Shown here: positions 1-6,267 of the stretch, piece by piece
How the letters are laid out: each line of letters begins with the position of its first letter
Numbering within the stretch: the stretch's first letter is position 1
Origin: Chloroflexota bacterium
GTDB taxonomy: Bacteria > Chloroflexota > Limnocylindria > P2-11E
Length of the DNA: 6,619 bases
Assembly (NCBI GenBank): GCA_013695575.1
Contig: JACDAF010000184.1
Coordinates: forward strand, 1 to 6,619
Reading direction: 5' to 3'
Notes under the pieces: model-generated
Seen by the model: only the letters and a program-made list of their open reading frames with translations
Database searches by the model: none
What the model was told of the DNA's origin: nothing
Position numbers and translations under genes: made by a program

Positions 1-885
1 GCGCTCGCGCGCGACGCCGTCGCGCCGGCTCTCGTCGCCGACGTCGCGGGCGCGACGACCGCGCTCGTTCACGCGGCCGCGGACGGCACGGTCGTGGCCG
101 CGCACCTCAGCGGCATCGGCGTGGGCCGCGGGGCCGACACGCTCGTCGCATGGGCCGGACTCGACCGGGTCCGCCGCTGGATCCCCCGCACCGTCGATGC
201 TCCCGGGCTCCTCGAGCGCGTCTTCAACCGGGCGCGCTGGCCCGACGCGATCGCCGCCGACGAGCTCACGCTCTCGCTCGAGATCGCCCTCGCGCACGAG
301 GCGCTGAGCCACGCGCTCGACGACGCGGCGGCGGCGGGCCTTCCCGTCGCGACGTTTCGCCGCGCGAAGGTCATCGCGCTCACCGGCAGGGCTGCCGATC
401 TGCCGCGCCTCGCGCAATCGCTGCTCATCGTGCTCGACGCGATCCAGCCGACGGCGGTGTGCTCCGTGCTGCGCGATCGGGAGGACGCGCTCGTGGCGAT
501 CGGTGGACTCCAGGTTCGGGCACCCGGCGACGGCGGGCCGGCCGGCATGCGCTGGCTTGCGGCCGAGGTAGGCGCGCGACGTCAGCCCCTCGCGCTCGTC
601 GCGCCGCTCGGGCGCGGCGCGACGCTGCGCGTCGTGAGCGATGGCGTCCGGCACGACGAGCGGATCGCGCGCGGGACGCTGCGGATGCTGCCATACACGG
701 GCCCGGTCGAGCTCTCCGCACGCGGCACGCGGCTGCGAGGCCGCGGTGTCACCGGGCCTCTGGGGCTCGTCGTGGACGCGCGCGGGTGGCCGCTCCGGCT
801 CCCGACCCGCGACGCCGAGCGCGTCCCCCTTGTGGCCGGCTGGTCTGCCTCGCTCGGCGCGCTGCCCGGGGAAGCTCGTTCGTGA
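1..885 (+). CDS. MutL-like ASKHA-fold protein (glutamate mutase accessory family), 5' end missing
   Basis: Open from the first base to TGA at 883-885, giving the last 294 residues; the true start is left of the window, and the GTG at 94 is internal. Counting from the window edge, DVAGATT (residues 14-20) matches the DxGGATTD-type phosphate loop of MutL/ASKHA proteins. GIGVGRGAD (38-46) followed by RRWIPRTV (58-65) matches the next conserved block, and a region ending LLIVLDAIQP (141-150) matches the conserved LLxLDALQP segment. The C-terminal third is beta-rich and contains GPLGLVVDARGWPL (about 247-260), which I recall as typical of Chloroflexota members. In Clostridium, MutL is encoded with the adenosylcobalamin-dependent glutamate mutase and is thought to maintain or reactivate it. 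No mutase subunit is encoded here, so the partner is unknown. One oddity is that the expected SGG glycines near 127-133 read LTGRAAD. The family call is fairly secure; the function is inferred. Confidence 0.78.
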   Translation, partial: ALARDAVAPALVADVAGATTALVHAAADGTVVAAHLSGIGVGRGADTLVAWAGLDRVRRWIPRTVDAPGLLERVFNRARWPDAIAADELTLSLEIALAHEALSHALDDAAAAGLPVATFRRAKVIALTGRAADLPRLAQSLLIVLDAIQPTAVCSVLRDREDALVAIGGLQVRAPGDGGPAGMRWLAAEVGARRQPLALVAPLGRGATLRVVSDGVRHDERIARGTLRMLPYTGPVELSARGTRLRGRGVTGPLGLVVDARGWPLRLPTRDAERVPLVAGWSASLGALPGEARS

Positions 886-1901
886 CGTGGCGGCACGGTA
901 CTTGGACAGTGGAGCACGACCTCCCGTTCGGCGTGCTCGACCGCGCCGACGTCGGCAGCGCTGTCGTTGCTGGCGATGTCATCGCGAGCGGCAGCCTACT
1001 CGGCACGGCGACGATCGTCCGCGGCGCGCGACGTGTGGGAGTGGCCGCCGAGGGGCTCGGCGCGGTCCAGCGCGTGGCGCTGGGGGCCGCCGTCACGCGA
1101 GGAACGCTCCTCGCCGGCCCGCCCGGGCGGTTCTCGCGCTCCGCGAAGGCGCCCTTCGACGGGCGTCTCATTCACGTCACCGCGGAGGGCGACTTCGTCC
1201 TGGCGCCCGAGCTCGGACAGTGGCTGGCGCGCGCGACCCTCGACGGGCGTGTCGTGCGTTCAGATTCATCAGTCGTGATGGTCGAGGGCTCGGCGTGGTG
1301 TCTGGGCGGGCTCGCCGCCTATGGTCCGGATGCGGTCGGCGAGCTCGCGCTTGCGGTCGATGCCCCGATCGACGAGCTCCGACCGGCGCGCATCGATGTG
1401 AGGCTGCGCGGCAAGATCCTCATCGGCGGCGCGCGCATGGCCGCCGAGGCCATCACCCGCGCGCACGCCTGCGGTGCGGCGGGCGTTGTCGCCGGGGCGG
1501 CGCCCGCCGGTGGGTTGCGCGTCGTCTACGGCGACGACGTCACTGCGGACGGCCTGGTATCGCGGGATGATCGCCCGACCGTGCTCTGCCTGGTCGGGTT
1601 CGGGACGGCCGCGCTGCCCGACGAGATCTTCCGCCCGCTCGCGTCGTTCGCGGGGTCGCGCGCCTCGGTGCATACCGCGTCCGCGCGGCTCTTCGTCTTC
1701 GCCCCCGAAGAAGCAGCGACCGCCGGCGAGCCACCCGCGATCGCCCTCGCCGACGACCATGCGGCGGTCCGGCCCCTCGGCACGCCCGGCGAGCTCGCGG
1801 GTGTCGTGCGCTTCCCAAGCGAAGTCGAATCCGAGGCCCTCGCGACGGACGCGGGACTCGTGCCGCTCGCGAACGTCCTCCCGTTCGACGCGAAGCGTTG
1901 A
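882..1901 (+). CDS. Hypothetical protein with tandem lipoyl/barrel-sandwich-like repeats, MutL-associated
   Basis: 339 residues from GTG at 882, which overlaps the previous stop by 4 bases (GTGA) and has GGGGAAG at 868-874 as a plausible ribosome site. The frame is open much further upstream (to about 150), but that part is an arginine/alanine-rich shadow of the MutL-like gene, so 882 is chosen. Residues about 10-110 contain repeated G-x-x-V-x-x-G-x-x-I/L turns (VGSAVVAGDVIASG at 24-37; LGAAVTRGTLL at 67-77) and then APFDGRLIHV (90-99). This is the pattern of barrel-sandwich hybrid (lipoyl/HlyD/RnfC-like) folds. No lipoylated or biotinylated lysine motif is visible. Residues about 168-275 look alpha/beta: RGKILIGG (176-183), a helix ending in ACGAAGVVAG (196-205), and PTVLCLVGFG (232-241). 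No signal peptide or membrane segment is seen, so it is probably cytoplasmic. The tight coupling suggests it works with the MutL-like protein. Function unknown. Confidence 0.72.
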   Translation: MTWRHGTWTVEHDLPFGVLDRADVGSAVVAGDVIASGSLLGTATIVRGARRVGVAAEGLGAVQRVALGAAVTRGTLLAGPPGRFSRSAKAPFDGRLIHVTAEGDFVLAPELGQWLARATLDGRVVRSDSSVVMVEGSAWCLGGLAAYGPDAVGELALAVDAPIDELRPARIDVRLRGKILIGGARMAAEAITRAHACGAAGVVAGAAPAGGLRVVYGDDVTADGLVSRDDRPTVLCLVGFGTAALPDEIFRPLASFAGSRASVHTASARLFVFAPEEAATAGEPPAIALADDHAAVRPLGTPGELAGVVRFPSEVESEALATDAGLVPLANVLPFDAKR

Positions 1902-2191
1902 AGAAGAGGACGCGCGGGAAGCAGCGGGCGCGCCGCGAGGCCGAGTTCCGCGCGCGCATGCGGCGGCTCGGCCGCGTTCGCACGTGGGTGGGCGCGTTTG
2001 GCTTCGTGCCGCTCGCCGCCGCGCTCGCCTGTGGCCAGAGCGCCGGCTCGTTCCCGTTCTGCGCGATCCCACGGGAGTGGTATCTCGCGGTCTGGGCGGC
2101 GATCTTCGGCATCTTCGTCGGACTTACCATCCGCATGTTCCGTGAGCGCCGCAGCCACGCACGACTCGAGGTCCCCGACGGGCCTGCTTGA
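1898..2191 (+). CDS. Small protein with two membrane segments
   Basis: 97 residues from TTG at 1898, overlapping the previous stop by 4 bases (TTGA). The first 29 residues are strongly basic (MKKRTRGKQRARRE and onward). A hydrophobic segment follows at about 31-46 (VGAFGFVPLAAALACG), then a short loop with cysteines at 45 and 55, a second hydrophobic segment at about 61-79, and a basic tail (RMFRERR). By the positive-inside rule both ends should be cytoplasmic, with the short cysteine-bearing loop outside. A later start at ATG 1958 (residue 21) would remove much of the basic N-terminus and is possible. I do not recognise a family. It sits between the barrel protein and tsaE, inside the same run of overlapping genes. 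The hydrophobic pattern and the overlaps support it as real. Confidence 0.62.
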   Translation: MKKRTRGKQRARREAEFRARMRRLGRVRTWVGAFGFVPLAAALACGQSAGSFPFCAIPREWYLAVWAAIFGIFVGLTIRMFRERRSHARLEVPDGPA

Positions 2192-2657
2192 TCTCGTGAG
2201 CCACTCGTCGCTCCAGACGGAGCGTCTCGGCGAGCGCCTCGGGCGGGCCGCGCTGCCTGGCGATGTGCTGGCGCTCTGGGGCGAGCTAGGGGCGGGGAAG
2301 ACGGTGCTGGCCCGTGGTGTCGCGGCGGGGCTCGGGATCGATCCCGAAGATGTCACGAGCCCCACGTTCGTGATCCTGCACGAGCACCCGGCCGGGCGGA
2401 TGCCGCTCTTCCACCTCGATCTGTACCGGCTCTCGACCGCAGACCTCGGCTCTACCGGCTGGGAGGAGGCGGTCGAGGGCGGTGGCGTGACCGTCATCGA
2501 GTGGCCGGACCGAGCGGGCGACGATCTCCCGGCGGACCGGCTGGACGTGCGGCTCGAGCACCTCGCCGAGACGAAGCGACGGGTCGTGCTCGAGGCCACC
2601 GGTCCGCGGTCGCGGACGCTGCTGGAAGGGATCCGGGGCGATGTTGCTGGCGCTTGA
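2142..2657 (+). CDS. tsaE: TsaE, ATPase of tRNA t6A37 biosynthesis
   Basis: P-loop ATPase that binds the TsaB-TsaD complex and drives the cycle making N6-threonylcarbamoyladenosine at position 37 of ANN-decoding tRNAs. Family hallmarks with GTG 2142 as residue 1 are the Walker A GELGAGKT (47-54), the switch TSPTF, the HLDLYRL block, and VIEWPDR near the middle of the protein. The start is uncertain. GTG 2196 leaves a 4-base gap after the upstream stop and gives 153 residues, the usual family size, but cuts off the first beta strand (LLDLVSHS before the conserved QTERLG). GTG 2142 gives 171 residues, keeps that strand and overlaps the membrane-protein gene by 50 bases. Neither start has a clear ribosome site. 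The 3' end overlaps tsaB by 17 bases. The identity is firm; only the start is in doubt. Confidence 0.92.
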   Translation: MSAAATHDSRSPTGLLDLVSHSSLQTERLGERLGRAALPGDVLALWGELGAGKTVLARGVAAGLGIDPEDVTSPTFVILHEHPAGRMPLFHLDLYRLSTADLGSTGWEEAVEGGGVTVIEWPDRAGDDLPADRLDVRLEHLAETKRRVVLEATGPRSRTLLEGIRGDVAGA

Positions 2658-3378
2658 TACCTCGACCGCCTGGGCATCCGTGGCGCTGTTCGACGGTCGC
2701 GACGTGCTCGCGGAGGAAACGTGGCACGCCCAGCGACGCCACGCCGACGAGCTGTTCCCCACGATCGAGCGCCTGCTCTCGCGAACGGGCGTGACCCTCG
2801 CGCGCGTCTCACGCGTCGCCGTGGCGACGGGGCCGGGCTCCTTCACCGGGCTCCGCATCGCCATCGCGGCCGCGCAGGGCCTCGCGCGCGGCGCGGGTGC
2901 GGCGCTCGTGGGCGTCTCGACCCTCGACGTGCTGGCATATCCGCACGCCAGCTCGAAGATACGGACCTGCTCGGTCCTTCCCGCGGGCAAGACCGACTGG
3001 TATGCGGCCCTCTATCAGGAGCGGAATCGGCGGTGGGCCCGGCGGTCGCCGTTCCTCATCGGCCCGCTCGAGGAGCTGTGCCGGCAGCTCGGCACGCACA
3101 CGCTCTTCGTGGGAGAGCTCGACGAGTCCGCCGAATCGAGGCTGCGCGCGCTCCTCGGCCCGAAGGCGCTCTTCGCCGCTCCCGCGTCACGGATGCGGCG
3201 CGCGGGCTACCTGGCGGAGCTCGGCTGGCGTGCGCTCGAGGGCTCGCAGCAGACGAAGCTCGACGCGATCGAGCCGATCTACGTGCGGCAGCCCGCGATC
3301 CGTGGGTCCTTCGACCAGCCTTTCGCGCCTCCGCCCCGCGACGACCTGGCGCTGGGCTTGCCGAAGAGGACGTCATGA
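2641..3378 (+). CDS. tsaB: TsaB, TsaD partner subunit of the t6A37 transferase
   Basis: 245 residues, close to the usual 220-240. TsaB is a catalytically inactive ASKHA-fold relative of TsaD that dimerises with it and is needed for t6A synthesis. It opens with LLALDTSTAWASVALFDG (2-19), the classic first hairpin. It carries HADELFPTIERLL (34-46) and the family signature GPGSFTGLRIA (64-74), followed by AQGLARG and VGVSTLDVLA (90-99). The ATG at 2641 lies within the end of tsaE and has GGAAGGG at 2624-2630 as ribosome site. Where many homologues have a DARRGEVY-type strand, this protein reads PAGKTDWYAALY (114-125), which may be lineage variation. The C-terminal EPIYVRQPA (about 249 bases from the 3' end region onward in the protein's last 35 residues) matches the conserved PxYxR tail. 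Its stop overlaps an ATG at 3375. Confidence 0.94.
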   Translation: MLLALDTSTAWASVALFDGRDVLAEETWHAQRRHADELFPTIERLLSRTGVTLARVSRVAVATGPGSFTGLRIAIAAAQGLARGAGAALVGVSTLDVLAYPHASSKIRTCSVLPAGKTDWYAALYQERNRRWARRSPFLIGPLEELCRQLGTHTLFVGELDESAESRLRALLGPKALFAAPASRMRRAGYLAELGWRALEGSQQTKLDAIEPIYVRQPAIRGSFDQPFAPPPRDDLALGLPKRTS

Positions 3379-3554
3379 CGGAACGTGTCGATCGGCGCGG
3401 TGGGCGGCCCCGCTCGGCGGGCTTCTGCCACGTGATGCGCTCCAGAGCTCGTGCGCGCACGCGGTCCGCTTCGCGGCCAGCGACCCGCCGCCCGGGTCCA
3501 CCCACCTCGCCTCTCATCGTCACGACCGACCAAACTGCGTCCATGGACACCTGA
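3375..3554 (+). CDS. Doubtful 59-codon ORF between tsaB and rimI
   Basis: ATG at 3375 overlaps the tsaB stop by 4 bases (ATGA) and is preceded by AGAGGA at 3365-3370, so it looks like a translation start. It ends at TGA 3552-3554, one codon before the rimI ATG and in the same frame as rimI. The product is arginine-, proline- and threonine-rich (for example RSRARARTRSASRPATRRPG) with no recognisable domain or membrane segment, as expected of unselected GC-rich DNA. It may be a coupling ORF that carries ribosomes from tsaB to rimI, a decayed upstream piece of rimI, or chance. The rest of this 179-base stretch shows no tRNA and no clear terminator; a bulged hairpin (3407-3422) is weak. Treat this as a place holder, not an established gene. 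Confidence 0.2.
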   Translation: MTERVDRRGGRPRSAGFCHVMRSRARARTRSASRPATRRPGPPTSPLIVTTDQTASMDT

Positions 3555-3557
3555 GAG

Positions 3558-4067
3558 ATGGTCTCCACGGCTCCGGTACTCATCCAGGAGATGACGCTCG
3601 AGGATGTCGACGGCGTGCAGTCCGTCGAGCGGGCGTCGTTCCCCGTGCCGTGGCCGGCGAACGCGTTCCGGCACGAGCTCACGGAGAACCGGAAGGCGCG
3701 GTACATCGTCGCGCGCGACGCGGACCGCATCGTCGGCTACGCGGGTCTGTGGCTGATGGTCGACGAGGCGCACATCACGACGTTCGCGGTGCTGCCCGAC
3801 GCGCGGCGGCGCCGCATCGGCGAACGGCTGCTCCAGCGGTTGTTCGAGATCGCGCATGAGATGAGCGCGGAGTGGCTCACCTTGGAGGTCCGCGCCTCCA
3901 ACCTCGCTGCGCAGCGTCTCTACGAGAAGTACGGGTTCCGCCGCGCGGGCGTGCGGCGCCGCTACTACTCCGACAACAACGAGGACGCGCTCATCATGTG
4001 GACGGAGCGGATCAAGGACCGCGCCGTCCGCGACAGGCTCGCGAAGCTCCGTCAGGAGCTCGACTGA
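3558..4067 (+). CDS. rimI: RimI-type GNAT protein N-acetyltransferase
   Basis: 169 residues of GNAT fold. RimI acetylates the N-terminal alanine of ribosomal protein S18 in enterobacteria; in other phyla the substrate range is often broader, and the gene is commonly linked to tsaB/tsaD. Visible blocks are SFPVPWPANAFRHEL (28-42, substrate side), the beta-4 strand AHITTFAVLPDARRRRIGERLL (71-92) with the acetyl-CoA loop, LEVRASNLAAQRLYEKYGF (109-127), and RRRYYSDNNEDALIM (133-147). The general base and acid expected for RimI correspond to Glu110 and Tyr122. The acetyl-CoA loop reads RRRRIG, with Arg in place of the first Gly of the usual RxxGxG; this still fits known GNAT variation. ATG 3558 is chosen because the first strand (VLIQEMT) follows it; the in-frame ATG at 3591 would remove that strand. 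The stop overlaps the tsaD start by one base. Confidence 0.94.
   Translation: MVSTAPVLIQEMTLEDVDGVQSVERASFPVPWPANAFRHELTENRKARYIVARDADRIVGYAGLWLMVDEAHITTFAVLPDARRRRIGERLLQRLFEIAHEMSAEWLTLEVRASNLAAQRLYEKYGFRRAGVRRRYYSDNNEDALIMWTERIKDRAVRDRLAKLRQELD
4054..4058 (+). promoter_or_regulatory. Ribosome binding site of tsaD
   Basis: AGGAG eight bases upstream of the ATG at 4067, inside the end of rimI. It fixes the tsaD start even though the open frame continues about 195 bases further upstream as a shadow of rimI. It is one of the few good Shine-Dalgarno matches in this otherwise overlap-coupled run. Confidence 0.65.
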
Positions 4068-5101
4068 TGCGCATCCTCGCGATCGAAACGTCCTGCGACG
4101 AGACCGGCGTCGCCATCGTGGAGGACGGCCGGCGTATCCGCGCGAACGTCGTCGCATCACAGTCGGCCCACCAGGCGACCGGCGGCATCGTGCCGGAGGT
4201 GGCGGCGCGCGAGCACCTGCGGGCGCTCGACCCGGTCATGCAGCAGGCGCTCCGCGACTCGGGGATGGAGCTCGGCGACGTGGACGCGATCGCCGCGACC
4301 GTGGGCCCGGGCCTCATCGGCGCGCTCCTCGTCGGCGCGAGCTATGGGCGCGGTCTCGCCCTCGCGGCGGGCCTGCCGTTCGTCGGCGTGAACCACCTCG
4401 AGGGCCACGTGTACGCGAACTGGCTGTATGAGAGGGAGGATGAGGGGGAAGGCGCCGATGGGCCAACGGAGCCGCGGCGCCCGCCCGAGCCGGAGCTGCC
4501 GGCGATCGTGCTCGTGGTGAGCGGGGCGCATAGCGACCTCGTGCTCATGGAAGGTCACCGGCGCTTCCGCCGTCTCGGCCGCACGATCGACGACGCGGCC
4601 GGGGAGGCGTTCGACAAGGCCGCCCGGCTGCTGGGGCTCGGGTTTCCCGGTGGCCCCGAGATCGAGCGCTCCGCGCGCGATGGCGATCCCACGTCATATC
4701 CGCTGCCGAAGGCCTGGCTCCCCGACCGATACGACTTCTCCTTCTCGGGGCTCAAGACCGCCGTGCTCCGCCTGGTGCGGTCGCTCGAGGCGAAGGGACC
4801 GGTGCCGATCGCCGATGTCGCGGCCTCCTTCCAGAAAGCGATCTGCGACGCGCTCGCGGAGAAGGTCGCGCGTGCGGCGGGAGAGTACGCCGTGCGGACC
4901 GTGATGTTGGGCGGCGGTGTCGCCGCGAACGGCCCGCTCCGCGCGGAGATCCAGCGACGCACGAGCGTCCCGCTGCGCGTCCCGCCGCCGCGACTCTGCA
5001 CCGACAACGGCGCGATGATCGGGGCGGCCGCGTTCTTCTCGCTCCGACACCGCACGGGCGAGATCCCGTCGCTGGTGCGCTCGTCGATGCCGCTGGGCTG
5101 A
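4067..5101 (+). CDS. tsaD: TsaD, catalytic subunit of tRNA N6-threonylcarbamoyladenosine synthase
   Basis: 344 residues, normal for the family. TsaD transfers the threonylcarbamoyl group from threonylcarbamoyl-AMP to A37 of ANN-decoding tRNAs, together with TsaB and TsaE. The sequence shows the start MRILAIETSCDETGVAIVED, then GGIVPEVAAREH (39-50) and ATVGPGLIGALLVG (77-90). The metal-binding NHLEGH follows with His110 and His114, then DDAAGEAFDKAARLLGL (175-191), FSFSGLKTA (224-232), LGGGVAANG (281-289) and CTDNGAMIG (311-319) with the third metal ligand Asp313. Two oddities stand out. The usual VSGGHT loop reads VSGAHS (151-156). A charged, proline-rich insert of roughly 15-20 residues (about 122-143) lies between the metal site and the next strand. 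ATG 4067 shares one base with the rimI stop (TGATG), and the stop shares one base with the next ATG, so translation is coupled on both sides. Confidence 0.97.
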   Translation: MRILAIETSCDETGVAIVEDGRRIRANVVASQSAHQATGGIVPEVAAREHLRALDPVMQQALRDSGMELGDVDAIAATVGPGLIGALLVGASYGRGLALAAGLPFVGVNHLEGHVYANWLYEREDEGEGADGPTEPRRPPEPELPAIVLVVSGAHSDLVLMEGHRRFRRLGRTIDDAAGEAFDKAARLLGLGFPGGPEIERSARDGDPTSYPLPKAWLPDRYDFSFSGLKTAVLRLVRSLEAKGPVPIADVAASFQKAICDALAEKVARAAGEYAVRTVMLGGGVAANGPLRAEIQRRTSVPLRVPPPRLCTDNGAMIGAAAFFSLRHRTGEIPSLVRSSMPLG

Positions 5102-5547
5102 TGACTCTCGTCGCGGCGCTCGACGAGGCGCGCGCGCTCGCCCAGGCGGAGGGCACCCCGCCCGAGGCCGTCCGCGATCTGCTCCTGCGCGTGCTCGCCG
5201 CCGCGTCCGAGGACCCGGCCGTCGCGCGCGAGCTCGCGGGCGTGACCGCCGGGCGGGCGCTGCTGCGCTTCACCGACGCGCCGCTCGCGATCGAGTTCCA
5301 GGCTGGCGCCGGCCGGCTCCATGCCGAGCCCGCCGAGACGCGGGGCAAGGGTCCGAAGGTCGACGCGGCGAGCCCGACCTGGCTCGGCCTGCTCGGTGGG
5401 ACGCTGAAGCCCTGGCTCGCCTTCACGCGTGGCCTCGTCGTGTGCCGTGCCGGGCTCACCGAGCTGCGCTGGCTGCAGCAGGTCGCCGAGCGCCTGCAGC
5501 GCGGGTACGAGGCAGCGCGGTCCGCGGGACCCAGCGCTCGAGCGTGA
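5101..5547 (+). CDS. Small SCP2 sterol-carrier-like domain protein
   Basis: 148 residues from ATG 5101, which shares one base with the tsaD stop and lacks its own clear ribosome site. An N-terminal helical part (about 1-48) precedes a compact alpha/beta domain. In that domain, GRALLRFTDAPLAIEFQAGAGRLHAE (51-76), an SPTWLGLLGGTLKPWLAF stretch (91-108) and RGLVVCRAGLTELRWLQQVAERL (110-132) follow the SCP2 pattern. That pattern is a strand pair, then a tryptophan/leucine helix with a small-residue turn, and a final strand before the C-terminal helix. SCP2 folds bind hydrophobic ligands in a tunnel; the ligand here cannot be told. No signal peptide or membrane segment is seen, so it is probably cytoplasmic. 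The family call is by pattern only and could be wrong; a sequence-profile search would settle it. The stop overlaps the start of the broken SDR gene by 4 bases. Confidence 0.65.
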   Translation: MTLVAALDEARALAQAEGTPPEAVRDLLLRVLAAASEDPAVARELAGVTAGRALLRFTDAPLAIEFQAGAGRLHAEPAETRGKGPKVDAASPTWLGLLGGTLKPWLAFTRGLVVCRAGLTELRWLQQVAERLQRGYEAARSAGPSARA

Positions 5548-6267
5548 TCCCATCCCGAGGCGCTGCCTTCGTCACCGGCGGCTCGATCGGTGCCGACACG
5601 TGCGTCGGGCTCGCTCGCGCCGGGTTCGACGTGGCCTTCAGCTATCGCAACAAGGCTGCACGTGCAGCGGAGATCGCGGGCGCGATCACCGCAGCCGGCG
5701 CGGCTGCGCTGCCGCTCCAGTGCGACATCACTGTTGGCCGCCGACATCGCGCGAGCCGCCGAACGGTTGCGTGCCCTGACGTCCCCACTGCGACTCCTCG
5801 TCCTCAACGCGTCCGGTGGTCTCGAGCGCGACCTGCTCGCCACCGATCCCGAGTACCCGATGCACGTCAACCAGCGATGCGCAGCTCGCTGTCCTCGAGG
5901 CGGTCGTCCCGTTGCTCGAGCTGGGCGCGACCGTCGTGTTCGTGACGAGCCATTGGGCGCACCTGTACGGCCGTGTCCCGCAGCTTCCGCAGTACGAGCC
6001 CATCGCCGGTCGAAGCACGCCGGTGAGACCGCGCTGCGGCAACGCGTGCCCGCGCTCAACCTCCGGCTGCTGGTCGTGACCGGCGATCTCGTCGAGGGGA
6101 CGATCACTGCGAAGCTCCTCGAGCGCATGGATCCGGGCGTGCGTGCGCTCCGCACGAGTGCGACGCATCCGCTCCCGTCGACCCGCGAGATGGCCGGCGC
6201 GATCGTTGCGGCTGCACTCGATGAACGGTTGCCGTCCGGCCACACGGTCGTCGTCGGGCGACCTTGA
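5544..6267 (+). pseudogene. Short-chain dehydrogenase/reductase broken by three frame changes
   Basis: The remnant starts at GTG 5544 (GTGA overlap with the SCP2-like gene) and ends at TGA 6265-6267; about 241 codons, a normal SDR length. Segment 1 (5544 to about 5732) encodes the Rossmann start FVTGGSIGADT, AGFDVAFSYRNKAARA and CDIT. Segment 2 (about 5731-5874) is in the next frame with LRLLVLNASGGLERDLLATDPEY and HVNQ. Segment 3 (about 5876-6007) shifts again with DAQLAVLEAVVPLLE, GATVVFVTSHWAH and YEPIA. Segment 4 (about 6010-6267) returns to the frame of segment 2 with SKHAGETALR, RLLVVTGDLVEGTITAKLLERM and SGHTVVVG. Removing one base near 5873 would restore NRDAQ, and adding one near 6008 would restore a PIAxSK junction. 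The cofactor loop reads TGGSIGA, two residues short of the usual TGxxxGxG. An unbroken parent would be an NAD(P)-dependent oxidoreductase. Sequencing error is the main alternative. Confidence 0.85.

Noticed and set aside
150..881. Long upstream extension of the barrel-protein reading frame
   Set aside because: The translation is arginine/alanine-rich low-complexity sequence and runs through the well-supported MutL-like gene; GTG 882 with a 4-base overlap and ribosome site is the better start.
1526..2812. Large antisense open frame (about 428 codons)
   Set aside because: It lies opposite four supported + strand genes, is rich in Arg/Ser/Pro/Ala and shows no domain; long antisense frames are common in GC-rich DNA.
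3407..3422. GC-rich hairpin (GCCCCGC-TCG-GCGGGC) as a terminator after tsaB
   Set aside because: The stem is short and bulged, is followed by only two T residues in TTCT, and would cut the t6A operon; such hairpins arise often by chance in this base composition.
3379..3557. Possible tRNA or other structured RNA between tsaB and rimI
   Set aside because: No T-loop GTTCRA-type motif, acceptor stem or CCA end could be found on either strand.
3591..4067. Alternative rimI start at ATG 3591
   Set aside because: It would remove the first beta strand, and the AGGAG before it touches the ATG with no spacing.
5731..6012. Programmed ribosomal frameshifting as an explanation for the split SDR
   Set aside because: Three separate frame changes would be needed, none sits on a clear slippery sequence, and the cofactor loop is also damaged.
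4752..6245. Large antisense open frame (about 497 codons) over tsaD, the SCP2-like gene and the SDR remnant
   Set aside because: Compositionally a GC shadow with no recognisable motif; the + strand carries clear homologous segments throughout.
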